Shown here piece by piece: positions 1-8,712 of a stretch of DNA of 64,000 nt. The stretch spans positions 1,571,227 through 1,635,226 of the forward strand of contig NZ_CP101161.1 in assembly GCF_024298865.1 (NCBI RefSeq), read 5' to 3'. The notes under the pieces are model-generated. The model saw nothing but the letters and a program-made list of their open reading frames with translations, was not told where the DNA came from and ran no database searches. The DNA comes from Halorarius halobius. GTDB taxonomy: Archaea > Halobacteriota > Halobacteria > Halobacteriales > Haloarculaceae. Numbering within the stretch: position 1 is the first letter of the stretch; each line of letters starts with the position of its first letter. The position numbers were made by a program, and so were the translations under genes.

Positions 1-1334
1 TCCGCACCTGGAGCGAGAACGGTGTTCACACAGCTGCCGGGTTGCTCCACCGGATCGACCGCCAAGCCGAAATCGACCCTCGTGAGGGGGAGGCAGATAT
101 TCCGGGTGACGCCGAGGGCGTCCGGATTATGACGATCCATTCTGCGAAGGGACTCGAGTTCCCGATCGTCACGGTCCCCGATATCGGGAGTGATCTCAAC
201 TTCGGTCGCTCCGTCGATGACCATGGCTACGTTCGACTCGTGGACGGAACTGATGACGCGCCGCCGGTGCCGGCGGTCGGCGGGCCGAATCCGGGCGATG
301 CGTTCTCCATCGAAAAGACGGCCGTCCACGAGTACGCCGACCGACAGTCCCGTCTACAGGAGCGGGCGGAGTCGAAACGGCTCCTCTACGTTGCGTGTAC
401 ACGAACACGGGATCACCTCCTTCTCTGCGGCACACACGACATCGACGTCGGCGAGTCCGGTGCAATCGAACTTGGGGAGCCTGCTGCCTTCGACGACGCA
501 GACCGGTGGCGCGACTGGTTACAGCCAGCCCTCCTCGATGGAGCACTCGTCGCCGAGGCGATTCGGGATGGACAGGCCCGTGGCGAGATAGACCGGGCCA
601 GCTATACTGTTCGCAGGCCGCCGCGCCCAGTAGACTGGCACTCCGACGACGAGACTGCGGATTCGACCCCTGAGATATCGATCCCTACGCCACCGACGTT
701 CAGCCTGGCGAACCGGGTCGCTGCGACAACTCTCGTGAATGCGGTTGCAGATGCCTCAGAGGCCGGTCACAGTTACACGCAAAGCGGTGAGCTATCCGAA
801 CTGAGCCCGACGACGTTTGGGACTATTGTACATCGAATCAACGAACTTCGCCCACCGAGGGAGGAGTGGCCAGCACTCATTCGTCGTCTGAGTCAGATGG
901 CAGGTGAGGAGCCGACCGAGGCGGATCTCCGCGATGCCGTGGATCACGCCGCTGATGCAGTCGTATTTGTAGATCAGGTTGAGGCGGAGGCCCAACTCCA
1001 CGCGACCTACGACGAGTACTCTGTCGTTGCCCGACTTGGTGAGTCGCGGATCGTCGGTGATATTGACCGACTGCTTGTTACTCCAGATGTCTACCATATC
1101 ATTGACTACAAGACAAACGACCTCTCGTTGACCTCAACTGCCGAGTTGGCCGAACACTATCGTCCACAAATGCTCGCGTATGCCCTTGCGCTCCTGCAAC
1201 ACGACGAGAGTCGCGATGTACGAGCGTCGTTGCGCTTTACTGATGCCGGTGTCGAGGAGTGTTTTGAGTGGGGTCCGGATCAGATGACCGAGATCAAATC
1301 GGACCTTCGCTCGATGATTGAATCGCTCACATGA
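1..1334 (+). CDS. UvrD/RecB-type DNA helicase-nuclease, C-terminal part (gene starts before the window)
   Basis: This is the C-terminal part of a superfamily 1 helicase with a RecB-family nuclease domain, resembling AddA. The frame is open to the left edge (from base 3), so the ATPase motifs I-IV lie outside. Visible motifs are helicase motif V (TIHSAKGLEF) and motif VI (LLYVACTRTRDHLLL) in the first 125 residues. The last third has the nuclease signature: GTIVHR, GDID, then DYKT at about residue 355 of the visible part, and a Q..AYAL motif after it. Such proteins process double-strand ends in recombinational repair or act in defence modules. No partner (AddB-like) gene is in the window. The integrase gene follows after 115 bp, so this gene could mark the left flank of the mobile element. 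Family assignment is firm; the exact role is not. Confidence 0.9.
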   Translation, partial: RTWSENGVHTAAGLLHRIDRQAEIDPREGEADIPGDAEGVRIMTIHSAKGLEFPIVTVPDIGSDLNFGRSVDDHGYVRLVDGTDDAPPVPAVGGPNPGDAFSIEKTAVHEYADRQSRLQERAESKRLLYVACTRTRDHLLLCGTHDIDVGESGAIELGEPAAFDDADRWRDWLQPALLDGALVAEAIRDGQARGEIDRASYTVRRPPRPVDWHSDDETADSTPEISIPTPPTFSLANRVAATTLVNAVADASEAGHSYTQSGELSELSPTTFGTIVHRINELRPPREEWPALIRRLSQMAGEEPTEADLRDAVDHAADAVVFVDQVEAEAQLHATYDEYSVVARLGESRIVGDIDRLLVTPDVYHIIDYKTNDLSLTSTAELAEHYRPQMLAYALALLQHDESRDVRASLRFTDAGVEECFEWGPDQMTEIKSDLRSMIESLT

Positions 1335-1449
1335 CTTCTGTATTCGTTTATGGGACCGTTGTCCTCGAGTTCCTCCCACGATAATACTCGAATTCGCACT
1401 TCGACACAAGGTGCCGTTATCTCGCCACAGGGCCTTCTAGACGGGTACG

Positions 1450-2445
1450 ATGCCAACGATGGATTTCGAAGCCCACGTCGTCCGGACGCTCGCCCAGATC
1501 GATGCCTCTGACGCCATCCATCCCGCGAACAAGGCCACGATTCACGCCTATCACCGCGATATGCTGCTCGCCGACATCAGTGCCGCCCAGCAGCAGAAGC
1601 TGATGTCGCATTTCAAAATCATCGCCCTGCAGGTCGGCCAGCGTCGCTTCGAGGACCTCACCAAAGACGACCTCGTCGACCTCGTGACATGGCTCTACAC
1701 CCGCGACACCAGCGAGTCGACCGTCGTCGACTACAAGCAGGCGATCAAACAGCTCTGGAAGTGGATGAACAACGGCGAAGACCCGGAGGAAACGAAGTGG
1801 ATTCGCCGCGGCAAGAACACTGCCCGTCGACTGCTTCCCCACCAGCTACTCACGCCACAGGACGTCCGTGCGATGATGGCCACGTGTGGCAACGAGCGGG
1901 ACCGAACGTTCATCGCAATGCTGTGGGAGACGGGCGCTCGAATCGGCGAACTCATCGATCTCCGGGTGAGCGACATCGAGACCGGCTCGCTCGGCAAGTA
2001 CGTCATCGTTTCGGGGAAAACCGGGTCACGCCGGCTCCTACTGCTTGAGTCCGGCCCACAGCTCGACCGCTGGCTGGCAGTCCATCCGAACCCGCATCGT
2101 GAGGCGTTCCTCTGGTGTCGGCTTGACCGGGGACGGGCAGGAGCCGACCAACAGATCGGCTACCAGTCGATCCGGACGCGGATTCTCGATCAGGCGCGGG
2201 ACCGGGCCGGGATCGAGAAGCCGGTCAACCCGCATCACTTCCGGCACAGCCGGGCGACGTATCTCGCGAACTATCTCACCGAGGCCCAGATGTGTGAGTG
2301 GTTCGGATGGGCTCGTGGCTCGCGTGTCCCGGGGCGGTACGTCCACCTCTCCGGACGGGATATCGACCGGGCGTATACGACGATGCTTGACGAACCGGGG
2401 TTCGAACGCGTGGACGGTAATCCACCGGCCGTATCGGAGGGTTGA
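1450..2445 (+). CDS. Tyrosine recombinase / XerC-D-like integrase
   Basis: A 331-residue site-specific recombinase that breaks and rejoins DNA through a catalytic tyrosine. The N-terminal 130 residues form a SAM-like core-binding domain. The catalytic domain shows Arg164 (ETGARIGEL), Lys190 (SGKTGSRR), the HxxR box at 262-265 (PHHFRHSRAT) and the probable nucleophile Tyr297 (GRYVHLS). The Trp/His position just before it is WFGWARGS. All residues needed for activity seem present, so the enzyme may be functional. The ATG at 1450 follows a gene-free gap of 115 bp. Its place at the left edge of a block holding conjugation-like and toxin-antitoxin genes suggests it mobilises that block, or resolves replicon dimers. 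I see no tRNA or att-like direct repeat that would fix its target. Confidence 0.92.
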   Translation: MPTMDFEAHVVRTLAQIDASDAIHPANKATIHAYHRDMLLADISAAQQQKLMSHFKIIALQVGQRRFEDLTKDDLVDLVTWLYTRDTSESTVVDYKQAIKQLWKWMNNGEDPEETKWIRRGKNTARRLLPHQLLTPQDVRAMMATCGNERDRTFIAMLWETGARIGELIDLRVSDIETGSLGKYVIVSGKTGSRRLLLLESGPQLDRWLAVHPNPHREAFLWCRLDRGRAGADQQIGYQSIRTRILDQARDRAGIEKPVNPHHFRHSRATYLANYLTEAQMCEWFGWARGSRVPGRYVHLSGRDIDRAYTTMLDEPGFERVDGNPPAVSEG

Positions 2446-2626
2446 TCGCACGGATACTACTGCTTCGTTGCTCAAGGACCTGGAGAGCCAGTGTACGAAA
2501 AGCAGTCTGGGCATCGGCCGAATTTGGTCCCGGCCCACCGTCGTGTCCGTGTTCACTTAGCCAGTCGCCTCTTCTCGAGTTGACTCGTTGGGTAGCTTGA
2601 AGGCGACCCTACACGAGGTGCAGGCC

Positions 2627-4357
2627 GTGACCGGGACGCAAGGTAGGTGTGAGTACGTCTTCGACCCGACGGATAGCGATACGTGGGCGGCAGTCGGGAG
2701 AGAGTCAGAGACCGCGGACACCCTGTTCGAAACAGGGGGTATGATGCGGGGACAGACCGAGGCCGGTTGCTGTGTTGGCGAGGAGGAGCTGAACGAGGAC
2801 GGTGTGTGGAGCTGTCCCCACGAGGCGGATCGCAGTATCGAGACGACACGCGGTAGCACGAACCTCTGTCTGTTTCATCTCCCCGTCAGTAAGAAAGCGG
2901 ATACGGCGGTTACCGACCGGCTTCGAGAACTACTCATGGCGGAGGTCGATACTGGAAACGACGACGACGGCCGGCGTCTGGACCTCATCGGGGCGCGACT
3001 CGGCGCTGTCGACCTGTCGGGGGAGACGCTTGCAGATGGTGGTATATCTCTCAACCTGAAACATGCCCGTATCACGGGGCCGTTCCGTGCGACTCAGTCC
3101 GACCTCGAGATGACCGTCGTTGCAGACGGGGCACAGTTCGAGGACCGGCTGGATTTCACTGGCGCACGACTCGGTCGGGACCTGTTGGTACGTCAGGCGG
3201 TCGTTGCCGGCGAGTTCTCCGTGGCAAACGTTTCGCTTGCCAGGGACCTCGACGTACGTCTCAGCGATCTGCAGGCGGGGGCGAATCTGGTCGACGCAAC
3301 GGTGGGTCGCCACGCGAAACTCGGCGGGAGCACGATTTCGGGTGACGTCTCACTCGAGACACCGCTACACTCGATCCGGCGGCTACAGATGGATGTCGGG
3401 CAGGAGAACATGGCCGGCGGGCTGAACCTTCTGTACGCGACGATCGAGGGCGATCTCCGATGTCCCTCCGTCACCGTCGACGAGCCCGCGAATTTCTACA
3501 ACGCGACGATACACGGTAGCAGTACGTTCGAGCGTGCTACTTTCCGGGCGGGTGCTAACTTTCGAGAGGTTACGATACCGGGTGCGGTGTTCCGTGACGC
3601 GAGGGTTCCAGGCGGTCAGTTCTTCGACGCCGACCTGTCCGATGCGGACTTCACCAATGCCGACCTCTCGGGGGCGTCGTTCGAACGTGCAGCGTTGAAC
3701 AGAGCGATACTGACGAACGCCGACCTCCGGGAGGTTGCCTTCTCGAGTGCGCTGACGGGGGATGCGCGAATCAACGAGGGCACGCAGTTCGGGGCCTACT
3801 GTGTGTACGATCCGAAATCGGACGCCGAACCGACGGCGAACGCTCGCTGGATCGAACAGCTCTCGGATCCGCTGGCGCTCGCTGCCGAGCAGTACCGGAC
3901 GATCGAGGAGTTGGCACGGACCAACGCGCTTCCCGACCTCGTCAGTCGAAGCTTCGTTCGACGACAGGAGATTCACCGGTATCAACATGGGCAGGCCGGG
4001 CGTCGCGGTCGGTGGCTCCGGGCAACCGCTGCACGAGCCGTCTTGCTGTACGGGGAGAGTCCGTGGCGGGTCATGGCGTGGAGTCTCGGCATTATCGTGG
4101 CGTTTGCCGTTGCGTTCCCGATCGGCGGCTGGATGCGGCCTGCGGGTGGCGCCCCGATTACCTACAGCGAGATTGTGACCAGTCCGCTCGAGTTCATGAA
4201 CTCGCTGTACTACTCGACGCTGACGTTTACGGCACTCGGATTCGGAGACTTCAGACCCGTCGGATTTGGGCGGGCTCTCACGACGCTCGAAACCGGGCTG
4301 GGTGCCGTGTTGCTCGCCCTTCTGGTGTGGGTGTTCGGGCGTCGAGCCGCTCGCTGA
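2627..4357 (+). CDS. Pentapeptide-repeat protein fused to a C-terminal two-helix potassium-channel pore (paralog 1)
   Basis: About 576 residues in three parts. The N-terminus is a Cys/His module (CEYVFDP, a Cys pair, ELNEDGVWSCPHEA, CLFHL) that could bind zinc. Residues from about 105 to 375 are pentapeptide-type repeats that should form a right-handed beta helix (for example ADLSDADFTNADLSGASF). After a CVYDP motif and a charged linker come two membrane helices around a pore loop with the K+ filter sequence TFTALGFGD. It should sit in the membrane with the repeat domain in the cytoplasm. The GTG start at 2627 is preferred because MTGTQGRCEYVFDP aligns with the paralog start MTDVEGTCEYVLDP at 12511; a TTG at 2588 is an upstream alternative. 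Function is unknown; a ligand- or stress-gated channel is an inference. Confidence 0.85.
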   Translation: MTGTQGRCEYVFDPTDSDTWAAVGRESETADTLFETGGMMRGQTEAGCCVGEEELNEDGVWSCPHEADRSIETTRGSTNLCLFHLPVSKKADTAVTDRLRELLMAEVDTGNDDDGRRLDLIGARLGAVDLSGETLADGGISLNLKHARITGPFRATQSDLEMTVVADGAQFEDRLDFTGARLGRDLLVRQAVVAGEFSVANVSLARDLDVRLSDLQAGANLVDATVGRHAKLGGSTISGDVSLETPLHSIRRLQMDVGQENMAGGLNLLYATIEGDLRCPSVTVDEPANFYNATIHGSSTFERATFRAGANFREVTIPGAVFRDARVPGGQFFDADLSDADFTNADLSGASFERAALNRAILTNADLREVAFSSALTGDARINEGTQFGAYCVYDPKSDAEPTANARWIEQLSDPLALAAEQYRTIEELARTNALPDLVSRSFVRRQEIHRYQHGQAGRRGRWLRATAARAVLLYGESPWRVMAWSLGIIVAFAVAFPIGGWMRPAGGAPITYSEIVTSPLEFMNSLYYSTLTFTALGFGDFRPVGFGRALTTLETGLGAVLLALLVWVFGRRAAR

Positions 4358-4519
4358 TACTGTTTTGTCCCTGATTGCGGCAGTGATTCGGGGCTGTGGG
4401 TAGTTGGCTGCCTCTTCGCTCACAGAATTCGGGCGTACAGGTCAGCAGCGAATGTCGAATGCTAATATCAGTAATAGTGCGGCGAGTTCACTGACGTACG
4501 TTGTAACGGAGAAAACGGG

Positions 4520-5461
4520 TTATTTTGATGAGGGAGTCGCCTGCCACTGATCGCGGTGTCGTTGTTCCCAGGTGAGCAGTCGGGAGGCAGCTTTGAGGGC
4601 GTCTTGAATAGTTCCTGATTTTGAGGACGGGTCGGAGAGGTCACTGAATGCAGGGACATCGATGGCGATTGATGCTGATTGGCTCGTTCGTTCACATCGC
4701 ATATCCTTATCTAATACATCAGAGACGGCGTCGCGTACGGCTGCGAGGTGCCCTCCTCGGCCAGCGAGGCTCAAGTGGACAACGCCACGGTCTGCTTTGT
4801 GCGTGATTGCGGCGTCGTCATCAAGCCCGGAGGGGTTGAAGCGAAACCATGTGGTCCCACTGGCTGGCGTATGAGCGACTGTGAATTCCAGTTCTGGATA
4901 TTCCTGAGCGAGTCTCTCGTAATGTCGCCAGAACTCCTGTGTTTCTTCATCGGTTGATTTGATATAGCGTTGTTCCCCGACCGTGATTGCCGCTTCGAGA
5001 ACGGACACTTTGAATTGTGCCCGGACCCCTTCCTGCTCGTCAAACCAATCTCGAATCGCTTCGTAGGTAACGTGCTTGTCGTATTTGGCTACAATCTCCT
5101 GGTCAAGATAGTGCTCCGGAGCCACGATACAGGTGTACGCTTGGTCTGCCTCCCCAAGCTGGACGTATTTCGCCGCTCGTTCAGAATACCGCGCAGCTTG
5201 CCGTGGCTGTTCATCCGCTTTGATTTTGTTCTCTACTAATGCTCGGACCTCGGCCCCCGATGTATCCTCATACGTGAATTCGATGTCAGATTCGCCGTTG
5301 AAGCGAGTCACACTTCGCCAGCCGCCGTGGAACTTTCTCAATGAAGAGGACAACTGTGTCACCAGCCAATCTTGAAAGTATGGTGATACATATAATTCCT
5401 CCACCAACAAGAAGTCAATATCTTTCTCGTAAACCGTCTCTAACATTCGACGTCCGTCCAT
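4520..5461 (-). CDS. PD-(D/E)XK nuclease superfamily protein
   Basis: A 313-residue protein with a PD-(D/E)XK nuclease core near the N-terminus: Glu57/Asp59 in GESDIEF, then the E-x-K motif at 77-79 in LVENKIKA, followed by a basic helix (QPRQAARYSERAAKY). This fold cuts DNA in many restriction, repair and defence enzymes. The C-terminal half (residues 150-313) has no motif I recognise. The gene stands alone and converges on the channel gene. A second in-frame ATG at 5446 is an alternative start. It lacks an adjacent methylase or specificity gene, so an ordinary restriction role is not supported; a stand-alone defence nuclease in this mobile segment is possible. The nuclease core assignment is fairly sure; target and role are unknown. 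Confidence 0.75.
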   Translation of the reverse strand: MDGRRMLETVYEKDIDFLLVEELYVSPYFQDWLVTQLSSSLRKFHGGWRSVTRFNGESDIEFTYEDTSGAEVRALVENKIKADEQPRQAARYSERAAKYVQLGEADQAYTCIVAPEHYLDQEIVAKYDKHVTYEAIRDWFDEQEGVRAQFKVSVLEAAITVGEQRYIKSTDEETQEFWRHYERLAQEYPELEFTVAHTPASGTTWFRFNPSGLDDDAAITHKADRGVVHLSLAGRGGHLAAVRDAVSDVLDKDMRCERTSQSASIAIDVPAFSDLSDPSSKSGTIQDALKAASRLLTWEQRHRDQWQATPSSK

Positions 5462-5509
5462 ACAACGAACTCATAGCAATATAACTTAACGTTCACTTCT
5501 CTGTCGGAG

Positions 5510-5564
5510 TTTTATCTGCCCCTGACGGGCGAGGGGCGCACCAGCAAGCGTCCCTCGATACTCG
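5510..5564 (+). promoter_or_regulatory. Conserved leader element, copy A (two adjacent dyads before the start codon)
   Basis: A TTTT tract at 5510 is followed by a perfect 6-bp dyad, GCCCCT (5518-5523) with AGGGGC (5532-5537). A second small dyad, GCGC (5536-5539) with GCGT (5548-5551), and a CTCG..CTCG tail come directly before the ATG at 5565. The same arrangement precedes the genes at 7891 and 11155, with almost the same distance from the T tract to the ATG (55, 53 and 55 nt). It is probably a shared promoter/operator or 5' leader. Confidence 0.7.
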
Positions 5565-6191
5565 ATGGGACATAGAGCACTCGTTGCGTACGAACGGACG
5601 GACGGGACGTACAACCTGCACTACACGCATTGGGGTGGGAGCAACCTCAGGCTGAAACACACGATCACCGAGGCGACACCCTTCGGCGGCGACACGCCCG
5701 CCCAGTGGGCCCGAGAAGCACACCAGGCGTTGACGACCGGATCGGACCCCGAGACGGTCCGTGATAGCTACACCATCGATGGGAGCTGTCCGACCGATGT
5801 CGAGCCGATTCCGCGCGAGACGGGCGTCACGCTCACCGAGATACTCACCGCGCATCTCGACTATCTGCACCACGAGGCGTTCTACGTGGTCGACCGCGAA
5901 CTCGAGGTGACGGCATATCGGACGCTTTGGTTCGGGTTGCAGTACGACGCCGACAGCATCGACCGGCAGCCGACGGTCGGCTTCGGGGCCGTGCGGACGG
6001 TACGGTGGTACGAGGGCGAGCCGGTCGGCGACGGGCGGGCTCGCGGCGAGTTTGCGGGGATGAAACGCGTCGTTGGCGCGATGGTCGACCGCGGCGTGTT
6101 CGACGAACAGAGCGCAACGCAGTTCCTGAAACAGCAGGTGCAGGCGACGACCGATACCGACCGCGGGATGCTGTTCGGGGCGATCGACTGA
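5565..6191 (+). CDS. Haloarchaeal conserved protein of unknown function (DUF6735-like)
   Basis: A 208-residue soluble protein starting MGHRALVAYERTDGTYNLHYTHWG. From memory this matches a haloarchaea-restricted family of unknown function (DUF6735); the assignment needs a profile search. Visible features are a repeated aromatic/His-rich stretch (LHYTHWGGSNLRLKH), a LDYLHHEAFYVVDRE motif near residue 105, and a WFGLQYD motif near residue 125. No signal peptide, membrane helix or catalytic signature is seen. The ATG lies exactly at the end of leader copy A, which it shares with a small Cys-rich protein and with TFB. That suggests common control of these three genes rather than an operon with a neighbour. 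Function unknown. Confidence 0.7.
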   Translation: MGHRALVAYERTDGTYNLHYTHWGGSNLRLKHTITEATPFGGDTPAQWAREAHQALTTGSDPETVRDSYTIDGSCPTDVEPIPRETGVTLTEILTAHLDYLHHEAFYVVDRELEVTAYRTLWFGLQYDADSIDRQPTVGFGAVRTVRWYEGEPVGDGRARGEFAGMKRVVGAMVDRGVFDEQSATQFLKQQVQATTDTDRGMLFGAID

Positions 6192-6268
6192 GTCGCTCGT
6201 GGGCGGCGGTCTCCCACCGACGCAGGTGACCCAATACGAATAACGGGCCGCCAATTCGCCCAGCGAGA

Positions 6269-7702
6269 TTACTGCGGCGAGACCGTCACCCGAACCTCCA
6301 TCGCCCGCTGGTGGTGGCGAACCCGAAGGTACTGGCCAGGCGAACCGATCGCCTGCCCACCATCCACCGCGACCTCGTAGCCGTTCGGATACCGGTGCTC
6401 CGGCACGAACACCACGGTCGGCCGCGTCGCCTCCCGCGATGGGGTGTACCGGAGCGTGAACGTCCCCGACTCTCTGTCGAACCCATAGGATCTGGGAACG
6501 CCGGCGATGGCGGGCGGATACGGCCGCACCAGCGTGTCGACGACAGCCGAATGCCCGACCATCGTTCCGGCGGCCCCGCTGGTTCGTGTCCCCCAGTTGT
6601 CGTACGACCAGTACGCCCAGCCGGTCATGTACTCGTCGGCGAGATCCGCCAGATGAGCGGTGTCGGCCGTATCGTTACCCGGGCAGAACTCGCTGAGTAT
6701 CGGGACCGCTCCGAGCTGTTCGGCCCGAGTGTGGTTGTTGGCCATGACCCATTCCTGATTCTGGTAGCCGACCGTATCCGATCGGTCGCCCCGCTGCTCT
6801 ATTACGTCAAATGGAAGATCCGCGTAGTTGTGGAACGAGTACGCCAGCTGGTCGATATCCATCTGCCCGAGCGTCGCGGGCTTGCCGGCGTTGGTCAGTC
6901 CCTCGGGTTCGACCCAGATGGGCGTCGACGCATCGACTGCGCGGAGGCCGGCAGCAACCCGCTCGTAGAACTGTGGGAGATACCGCTCGGAGAAGCCCGC
7001 CGCCGTCCGGGCGCCAGGACTGGGCTCGTTGAACAGTTCGTAGCCGACGAGCCCGTCGACGTCGGCTACCCGGCGAGCGACGGCTGTGAACGCCTCGGTG
7101 TATGCGGTCTGCAAGTCGTGATCGTCCAGCCAGAAGTGGTCGTAGGCGCGGGCGACGGCGGGATCCGCGTAATCGAGTTGCCACGGACTGGACTTCGTGA
7201 ACGGGATGCCATCGGTGTAGACCGCCCACGAGGGAGCGCCGTCGCCACCGAACTCGCGGCTGTACAGGTCCTGGTGCATGTCGATCAGCACGTGGATGTC
7301 GTGGTCGGCGAACAGCCGGACGAGTTCGCGGACGCGATCCAGATACGCGTCGTCGAGCGTGCCTCGCTCCGGGGCAATGCCTTCCCAGATGACGCCGAGA
7401 CGAACGAGATTGAACCCCCACGAGCGGATGCGTTCGACGTCCGTCTTGTCGAACGACTCGTCCGGGCGGATGAACGGGGGCGTCTTCTTGCCGACGTTGA
7501 CGCCGTGCAGGATGACGGTTCGCCCGTGCTGGTCGACGAAGAAGGGGCCGTTTCGTGTCTGGACGATCCGGAGTGAGCCCGCCCCTGGGCCCCGTTCCGA
7601 GGGACCGTTTTCGTGCTCTCTCGGCTGTCCGTACGCTGCCCCCGCCCCGAGCGACCCCGCGACGCTCACGCCCAGCGTTCGCAGCATCGTGCGTCGCTGC
7701 AT
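6269..7702 (-). CDS. Tat-exported glycoside hydrolase family 5 (cellulase / endoglycoceramidase-like)
   Basis: About 477 residues from the ATG at 7702; a longer start at 7747 only adds 15 residues before the signal. The N-terminus has a twin-arginine signal (MQRRTMLRTLGVSVAGSLG...). The mature part is a TIM barrel of GH5 type: the acid/base Glu lies in GYELFNEPSPG and the probable nucleophile Glu in PILSEFCPGND. WAYWSYDNWG and IDMHQDLYSREF are further family-like motifs. A short beta domain follows (C-terminal 90 residues), as in endoglycosylceramidase-like members. It should hydrolyse beta-glycosidic bonds in an extracellular glycan or glycolipid. It is convergent with the gene ending at 6191. 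A secreted glycosidase is odd cargo for a mobile region and might act on the cell's own or a partner's surface glycans; that is inference. Confidence 0.88.
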   Translation of the reverse strand: MQRRTMLRTLGVSVAGSLGAGAAYGQPREHENGPSERGPGAGSLRIVQTRNGPFFVDQHGRTVILHGVNVGKKTPPFIRPDESFDKTDVERIRSWGFNLVRLGVIWEGIAPERGTLDDAYLDRVRELVRLFADHDIHVLIDMHQDLYSREFGGDGAPSWAVYTDGIPFTKSSPWQLDYADPAVARAYDHFWLDDHDLQTAYTEAFTAVARRVADVDGLVGYELFNEPSPGARTAAGFSERYLPQFYERVAAGLRAVDASTPIWVEPEGLTNAGKPATLGQMDIDQLAYSFHNYADLPFDVIEQRGDRSDTVGYQNQEWVMANNHTRAEQLGAVPILSEFCPGNDTADTAHLADLADEYMTGWAYWSYDNWGTRTSGAAGTMVGHSAVVDTLVRPYPPAIAGVPRSYGFDRESGTFTLRYTPSREATRPTVVFVPEHRYPNGYEVAVDGGQAIGSPGQYLRVRHHQRAMEVRVTVSPQ

Positions 7703-7837
7703 ACGAACAGGGCGCCGTTGCGCTCCAAAGTGGTGGTGCCGGGGCACACCGGGAATATAGATGCTGCCGTGGATTCGCCCCGACCAGCTGATTTCACCCC
7801 ACGATCGTGCCTCCTGGGCGTGGCTACCGCGGGGATG

Positions 7838-7890
7838 TTTTTGCGCCCCGGAACGGCCGAGGGGCGACCTAGTCGCCGCTCGTGCTATCG
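7838..7890 (+). promoter_or_regulatory. Conserved leader element, copy B
   Basis: A TTTTT tract at 7838 is followed by the dyad GCCCC (7845-7849) with GGGGC (7861-7865). A second dyad, GCGAC (7864-7868) with GTCGC (7872-7876), has a 3-nt loop. The ATG at 7891 follows directly. In copy C the second dyad is GCGCC/GGCGT, so an A-T pair here corresponds to a C-G pair there, which supports a selected dyad. Confidence 0.7.
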
Positions 7891-8133
7891 ATGCATACGA
7901 ACTATCGACAGATTCCGCTCGCGGAGCGTCGCTGTCTGAACCGCAACGCCCCCGTTACGACCGTCTGCAAGCGCGAAGGCCACGGCGAGAAATACTGGTT
8001 CGCGTGTTCGAGCGACCGCCAGCGATGCACGTGGGGTGAGTCGACGCCGACCCACTGGTCGACGGGCGATCGCGTCGACCGCGCCGAGGCGACGACGACC
8101 TTCGACCGGCGGCACACCCACTCGGGAGAGTAA
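7891..8133 (+). CDS. Small Cys-containing protein of unknown function
   Basis: An 80-residue protein (MHTNYRQIPLAERRCLNR...) with four Cys residues. The pattern VCKREGHGEKYWFACSS..RCTW resembles a small zinc ribbon, which would suit nucleic-acid or protein binding. There is an alternative in-frame start at 7882, but the ATG at 7891 sits exactly where the leader predicts a start, as in the other two genes with this leader. The C-terminus is rich in Asp, Arg and Thr. A gene for a SWIM zinc-finger protein starts about 70 bp downstream on the same strand. I do not recognise a named family; the call as a real gene rests mainly on the conserved leader. Confidence 0.55.
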   Translation: MHTNYRQIPLAERRCLNRNAPVTTVCKREGHGEKYWFACSSDRQRCTWGESTPTHWSTGDRVDRAEATTTFDRRHTHSGE

Positions 8134-8200
8134 CGCCACGCAGAGGGCGGTTTGTGTCGCGCCGCGACGGGTGCGGCGCTTCCCAGAGCGCCGGAGCGAC

Positions 8201-8632
8201 GTGTCAGAGCATGTACTCGCGCAGTTGGCCGTGTCGAATCGTGTCCTGAAACGCGCCCAGTACGAGGCGTTCGCGTTCACCGTTCTCGACGAGGGCGTGC
8301 TCGTCCGCAACGGGAGCTACACCAACCCCGAGGACCACGAGTATCTCGTCACCGTCACCGGCGGGCTCCCGACCCACTGTAGCTGTCCGGCCGATCGGCA
8401 GTACGAGCCGGCGTGCAAGCATCGACTTGCGGTGGCCATCCGCGAGCCCGTCCTCGAGGCGGCTCGCCGGACGGAGTCACCGGCGGTCGCGGACGGCGGC
8501 ACCGAGGTGACGAGACCCACGGAATCACAGCCTGACGAGCCGCCGGAGTGGTGCGACTGTGCGGGGCTCCGGGATGGGTTCCCGTGTTTCGAGTGTTATC
8601 GACGCGGGCGGAAGGAGCTCCCAGAGGACTGA
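8201..8632 (+). CDS. SWIM zinc-finger domain protein
   Basis: About 143 residues from a GTG at 8201, which has a GGAG ribosome-binding sequence 4 nt upstream. An open frame continues upstream to 8036, but that part is Arg-rich and overlaps the previous gene out of frame, so it is unlikely to be translated. The SWIM motif is clear: CSCPADRQYEPACKHRLA (C-x-C, then C-x-H). A second Cys-rich cluster near the C-terminus (WCDCAGLRDGFPCFECYRRGR) could bind another zinc. SWIM domains bind DNA or proteins and are common as short stand-alone proteins in haloarchaeal plasmids and genomic islands. Role here unknown; it may form a transcription unit with the small gene upstream. Confidence 0.8.
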   Translation: MSEHVLAQLAVSNRVLKRAQYEAFAFTVLDEGVLVRNGSYTNPEDHEYLVTVTGGLPTHCSCPADRQYEPACKHRLAVAIREPVLEAARRTESPAVADGGTEVTRPTESQPDEPPEWCDCAGLRDGFPCFECYRRGRKELPED

Positions 8633-8712
8633 CCGCTGATATCGGGCGTTCAGTAGCTCCCGCTACACGGAAGAATACACCAATACAGCTAATACAAAAC
8701 AATAGAATACAT

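Noticed and set aside
1335..1449. Possible attachment site or tRNA next to the integrase
   Set aside because: No cloverleaf and no direct repeat shared with the 23-24 kb end could be found by eye.
3383..4423. 346-codon minus-strand frame opposite the first channel gene
   Set aside because: Arg/Glu-rich shadow of the pentapeptide and pore coding sequence.
6311..7576. 421-codon plus-strand frame opposite the GH5 gene
   Set aside because: No recognisable motif; the minus strand carries intact GH5 catalytic residues and a Tat signal.
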